64,000 nucleotides of DNA from Variovorax sp. ZS18.2.2 (GTDB lineage Bacteria > Pseudomonadota > Gammaproteobacteria > Burkholderiales > Burkholderiaceae_C). Under the pieces are notes generated by a model. The model searched no databases. It was not told where the DNA came from and saw only the letters and a list, made by a program, of their open reading frames with translations. This document shows positions 61,635 to 64,000 of the stretch, piece after piece; within the stretch, counting starts at the first letter, position 1, and every line of letters starts with the position of its first letter. Both the position numbers and the translations under genes were made by a program. The stretch spans positions 930,001-994,000 of the forward strand of contig NZ_JANLNM010000001.1 in the NCBI RefSeq assembly GCF_024701975.1, given 5' to 3'.

Positions 61635-62426
61635 TTATTTCTTCAGGCCGCGGCCCAGGTCGATGTCTTCCGACGCGCGCGCGCTGGCATCGGCCGCGCG
61701 TGCGCTCAGGTCGGGCGCCAATGCGCGCCGGCCGTCGAACACGAAGCAATCGCCGTGGTAGTGCGCGCCGCCGACTTCCTCGAAGTACTTCAGGATGCCG
61801 CCTTCGAGCTGCAGTACATGCTCCACGCCTTCTTCGCGCATCAGGATCGCGGCCTTCTCGCAGCGGATGCCGCCGGTGCAGAAGCTCACCACGGTCTTGC
61901 CTTCGAAATCGGCGCGGTGCGCTTTCAGCGCGGGCGGGAATTCGGTGAACTTGGTGATGCGCCAGTCGATCGCGCCGTCGAAGGTGCCTTCGTCGACCTC
62001 GAAGTCGTTGCGCGTGTCGAGCAATGCGATCTCGCGGCCTTCGTCGTCGTGGCCCTGGTCGAGCCAGCGCTTGAGCGTGAGGGCATCGACACCGGGCGCG
62101 CGGCCGGCCGCTGGCTGGATGGCCGGATGGTCCATGCGGATGATTTCGCGCTTGAGCTTGACCAGCATGCGCCGGAAGGGCTGCGCGGCGGACCAGCTTT
62201 CCTTGGTCTCGAGATCGGCGAAGCGCGCATCGGCGCGCAGACCGGCCAGGAAGGTGTGGACGGCGTCGGCGGTGCCCGCCAGAAACAGGTTGATACCTTC
62301 GGGCGCCAGCAGGATGGTGCCCATGAGGCCCAGGGCCTGCGTGCGGGCACGCAGGTCTTCACGCAGCACGGGGCTGTCGTCTATGGCTACGAATTTGTAG
62401 GCCGCGATATTCAGAATCTCTTGCAC
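61635..62426 (-). CDS. trhO: tRNA uridine(34) hydroxylase (TrhO/YceA), rhodanese fold
   Basis: A 263-residue protein that forms 5-hydroxyuridine at the wobble position of some tRNAs. The N-terminal domain has [20 protein letters not shown]; the rhodanese domain has [20 protein letters not shown] and the active Cys loop [15 protein letters not shown]; the end region has [27 protein letters not shown]. The start codon is GTG at 62426. It lies upstream of tctD on the same strand, but a functional link is not expected. Confidence 0.94.
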   Translation of the reverse strand: MQEILNIAAYKFVAIDDSPVLREDLRARTQALGLMGTILLAPEGINLFLAGTADAVHTFLAGLRADARFADLETKESWSAAQPFRRMLVKLKREIIRMDHPAIQPAAGRAPGVDALTLKRWLDQGHDDEGREIALLDTRNDFEVDEGTFDGAIDWRITKFTEFPPALKAHRADFEGKTVVSFCTGGIRCEKAAILMREEGVEHVLQLEGGILKYFEEVGGAHYHGDCFVFDGRRALAPDLSARAADASARASEDIDLGRGLKK

Positions 62427-62477
62427 GGGGCGCGATTGTAGTTAGCGCTGCGCGGATCAGCTGCGGTTGAAGGGGGC

Positions 62478-62753
62478 GTGCTGCGTGAGGTCGGGCGCAA
62501 GATCGCCGTCATGGGCGCCACGGTGGCCGGCGCATCGACCGGTGCAATGTCCAACCCGCGCGAATTGATGAGACGCGCCGAGCGGATCCGCACTCGGCGT
62601 GCCAGGGACAAACACAAGCTGTACGCCTTGCACGTCCCGAAGGTCGAATGCATCGGCGGCAAAAGCCCAATGTTCGGCGTGAAGGTCAGCGTAGCCGTCA
62701 CGCACAAGCAAGGCCTCGCGGTCGGCGCGCGCGGCTCCAATCTAGGGTCAGAG
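62478..62753 (+). pseudogene. Decayed IS5-family transposase fragment
   Basis: A central piece of an IS5-type DDE transposase: NPRELMRRAERIRTRRARDKHKLYALHVPKVECIGGKSP followed by MFGVKVSVAVTHKQGLAVGAR. In intact relatives this reads with ...KLYALHAPEVECIGKGKA...YEFGVK. A few residues are lost at GGKSP, and both ends, including the N-terminal region and the catalytic C-terminal third, are absent. Downstream sequence to 62829 shows no gene. It borders a shift to AT-richer DNA. Confidence 0.8.
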
Positions 62754-62829
62754 ATCGGCGGGATTCAACAATCACGTGTCACTGAACCCCACGATATCCT
62801 GGGCAGGGTAAATGCGCCCTTATTGCTCT

Positions 62830-63147
62830 TTAGTTAACAACAACCACATACGCGATATTTTCTCGATTGCCCGTTAAAGTGCATACCCCTTTTCCAGTCA
62901 CGCTAATTGATTTATTTTGACTGGCGGCAGCAAGCGCAAGTGCCATTGTGTTTTTCCCCTCCGAACTACTTCCATCAATAGTAAATCCTGTCATGGTTGC
63001 GCACGCCGGTCGATCAACTTGATTGGCGATCTCAATAACAATTACGCCTGGCTGAACTGCAATTAAATTTACTCTGCCATTGGCTGATCCAGCCAGAGCG
63101 GGCAAAGAAGCTGCGATCATCATCGCTGGAATCAAAGACTTCAACAT
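62830..63147 (-). CDS. Small secreted protein, AT-richer
   Basis: A 105-residue protein with a signal peptide ending PALAGS. The mature part is about 85 residues, beta-rich in appearance, with two Cys (PACATMTG and GVCTLTG) that could form a disulfide. The coding sequence is clearly AT-richer than most of the window. It lies 26 bp after the protease gene on the same strand and may be its partner. GGAG lies before the ATG. No family is recognised. Confidence 0.7.
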   Translation of the reverse strand: MLKSLIPAMMIAASLPALAGSANGRVNLIAVQPGVIVIEIANQVDRPACATMTGFTIDGSSSEGKNTMALALAAASQNKSISVTGKGVCTLTGNRENIAYVVVVN

Positions 63148-63173
63148 TTTTATCCTCCGTAAGTTTTCGAAAA

Positions 63174-63950
63174 TCAGTTGGTAAGCAAATAAATGCTCGG
63201 CGTAATATCAATAAATGCGATGCCCGCTGGATCGCCATAATATTTTTTTACCATGGCGATATCCGTTGGACTCAAAGCTCCATCTCCGTTCCATTGTGGA
63301 TTGCAGTAATTCATTACTGAAGAAATGTCCCAATCTCCAAACAGCGCATCACCATCAGTTCCCTGTTCTTGGGCGGCGCACCGGGGATCGGGTGTGTCTG
63401 GTCGATTCTGTTCATGTGCAAAACCAAGAACATGGCCAAATTCGTGCACGGCGAGTACTCTATTGCAATAGTCCTTTTGGTTTTGGCAGTCGGGGCTCCA
63501 CTGCGTGTATTCAAAATTCAGCACCACACCTTCCACCACATTTCTCAAGCGAGTGCCTAAACCCTTGGTATGAGCCCCGACATCTTGAACTGCGATAGAT
63601 ACACCTTGATTAGGCGTTCCATTGCATCGTTGCCATCCAATAAAACGGACAAGTGATGATTGCTCCCATGTGGAATGAATGGCCTGCCGCACACTTTCGC
63701 GCTGAGCTGAATATGAATTAAAGGCGTCGACATCCATTTGCCAGCAAACTGCTATTTCTCTTTCAGGCCAAATAACCGCGGTCAATGGATATCCCTCTTC
63801 TGATTCGAATTTCTCTTGCCTCGGTGAGAGTGTGGTGCCGGTTTCCCCGGAAGGCGCAGTTAGGCCCGTTTTTTCACCCTCTCCTCCTCCGCATGAGGCC
63901 AAGAAGGCGAAGCCAAATATTGTCAGAATAACTTTCAATCTTCTTTTCAT
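63174..63950 (-). CDS. Metzincin-type zinc metalloprotease lipoprotein
   Basis: A 258-residue lipoprotein (lipobox LASC followed by GGGEGE). The catalytic motif HEFGHVLGFAHEQNRPD matches HExxHxxGxxHE of astacin/metzincin proteases; the Met-turn is SSVMNYCNP. Several Cys (CWQMDV, QRCNG, DCQNQKDYC, RCAAQ, NYCN) suggest disulfides. It would be an outer-membrane or surface protease. It is complete from ATG 63950. Base composition is AT-rich relative to the rest, indicating acquisition; it lies beyond an IS5 remnant. Confidence 0.88.
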   Translation of the reverse strand: MKRRLKVILTIFGFAFLASCGGGEGEKTGLTAPSGETGTTLSPRQEKFESEEGYPLTAVIWPEREIAVCWQMDVDAFNSYSAQRESVRQAIHSTWEQSSLVRFIGWQRCNGTPNQGVSIAVQDVGAHTKGLGTRLRNVVEGVVLNFEYTQWSPDCQNQKDYCNRVLAVHEFGHVLGFAHEQNRPDTPDPRCAAQEQGTDGDALFGDWDISSVMNYCNPQWNGDGALSPTDIAMVKKYYGDPAGIAFIDITPSIYLLTN

Positions 63951-64000
63951 ATCCCTCCATGCAAATCAAGATTCAATCACTTTATTTTTGGCTGCAGTAA
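63951..64000. other. Upstream edge of the AT-richer segment
   Basis: Fifty bases before the protease start, AT-rich, with GGAGG as its ribosome site just before the ATG. The promoter may extend past the window. Confidence 0.4.

Noticed and set aside
61635..62426. A thiosulfate sulfurtransferase role for the rhodanese-domain protein
   Set aside because: The N-terminal domain and the [11 protein letters not shown] loop are specific to TrhO/YceA tRNA hydroxylases.

Overview
The window is GC-rich chromosomal DNA of a Betaproteobacterium in Burkholderiales, most likely a Comamonadaceae member close to Variovorax. Support for this: strong G/C third-position bias, a full fmd/urt amide-urea ABC operon with a formamidase, tripartite tricarboxylate (Bug/Tct) transport genes, an ESPR-type trimeric autotransporter, and GC-rich intergenic palindromes of a kind common in that family. 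The genus is inferred from gene content only. No rRNA, tRNA or CRISPR array was seen.

Layout. 1-4.1 kb: the body of a LysR regulator cut by the left edge, a VOC protein, a Spy/CpxP-like protein and an S9 peptidase. 4.2-15.5 kb: an amide/urea uptake and hydrolysis system. A LuxR-type response regulator and an NCS1-permease/hybrid-histidine-kinase fusion face a divergent ABC operon (urtABCDE-like), a formamidase (fmdA) and fmdB. 15.6-21.7 kb: a small secreted protein, a methyltransferase, an RpiR regulator, a HAD phosphatase and phnDCE-like transport genes. 21.8-29.0 kb: a small lipoprotein, a Tat-exported phospholipase C, a short trimeric autotransporter made mainly of 16-residue head repeats, another small secreted protein, and a GH3 beta-glucosidase.

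29.1-39.9 kb is a carboxylate/hydroxyacid catabolic block on the minus strand: two Bug binding proteins, a D-2-hydroxyacid dehydrogenase, two class II aldolases, TcuAB-like oxidoreductases, a LysR regulator, a BASS symporter and an HD-domain protein, with a divergent Crp/Fnr regulator. 40.0-49.7 kb is a rearranged accessory segment: an alpha/beta hydrolase, a 3'-end fragment of a livK-like gene fused to a decayed IS481 transposase, a giant 2,356-residue trimeric autotransporter with about 98 tandem 18-residue stalk repeats, and an intact livK-like gene. The fragment and the end of the intact gene form an imperfect direct repeat around the adhesin.

49.8-62.4 kb is mostly conserved: a TonB-domain lipoprotein, trmB, gluQ, an FAD oxidoreductase, a LysR regulator divergent from a pirin/DoxX/flavodoxin/pirin series, then tctA, tctB, tctE, tctD (no tctC) and trhO. 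62.4-64 kb holds a decayed IS5-type transposase and then two visibly AT-richer genes, one a metzincin-type lipoprotein protease, which look acquired.

The best candidates for unusual biology are the permease-zinc cluster-kinase fusion controlling amide uptake, and the giant adhesin, whose unit lengths of 14, 18 and 25 residues all keep one coiled-coil register.
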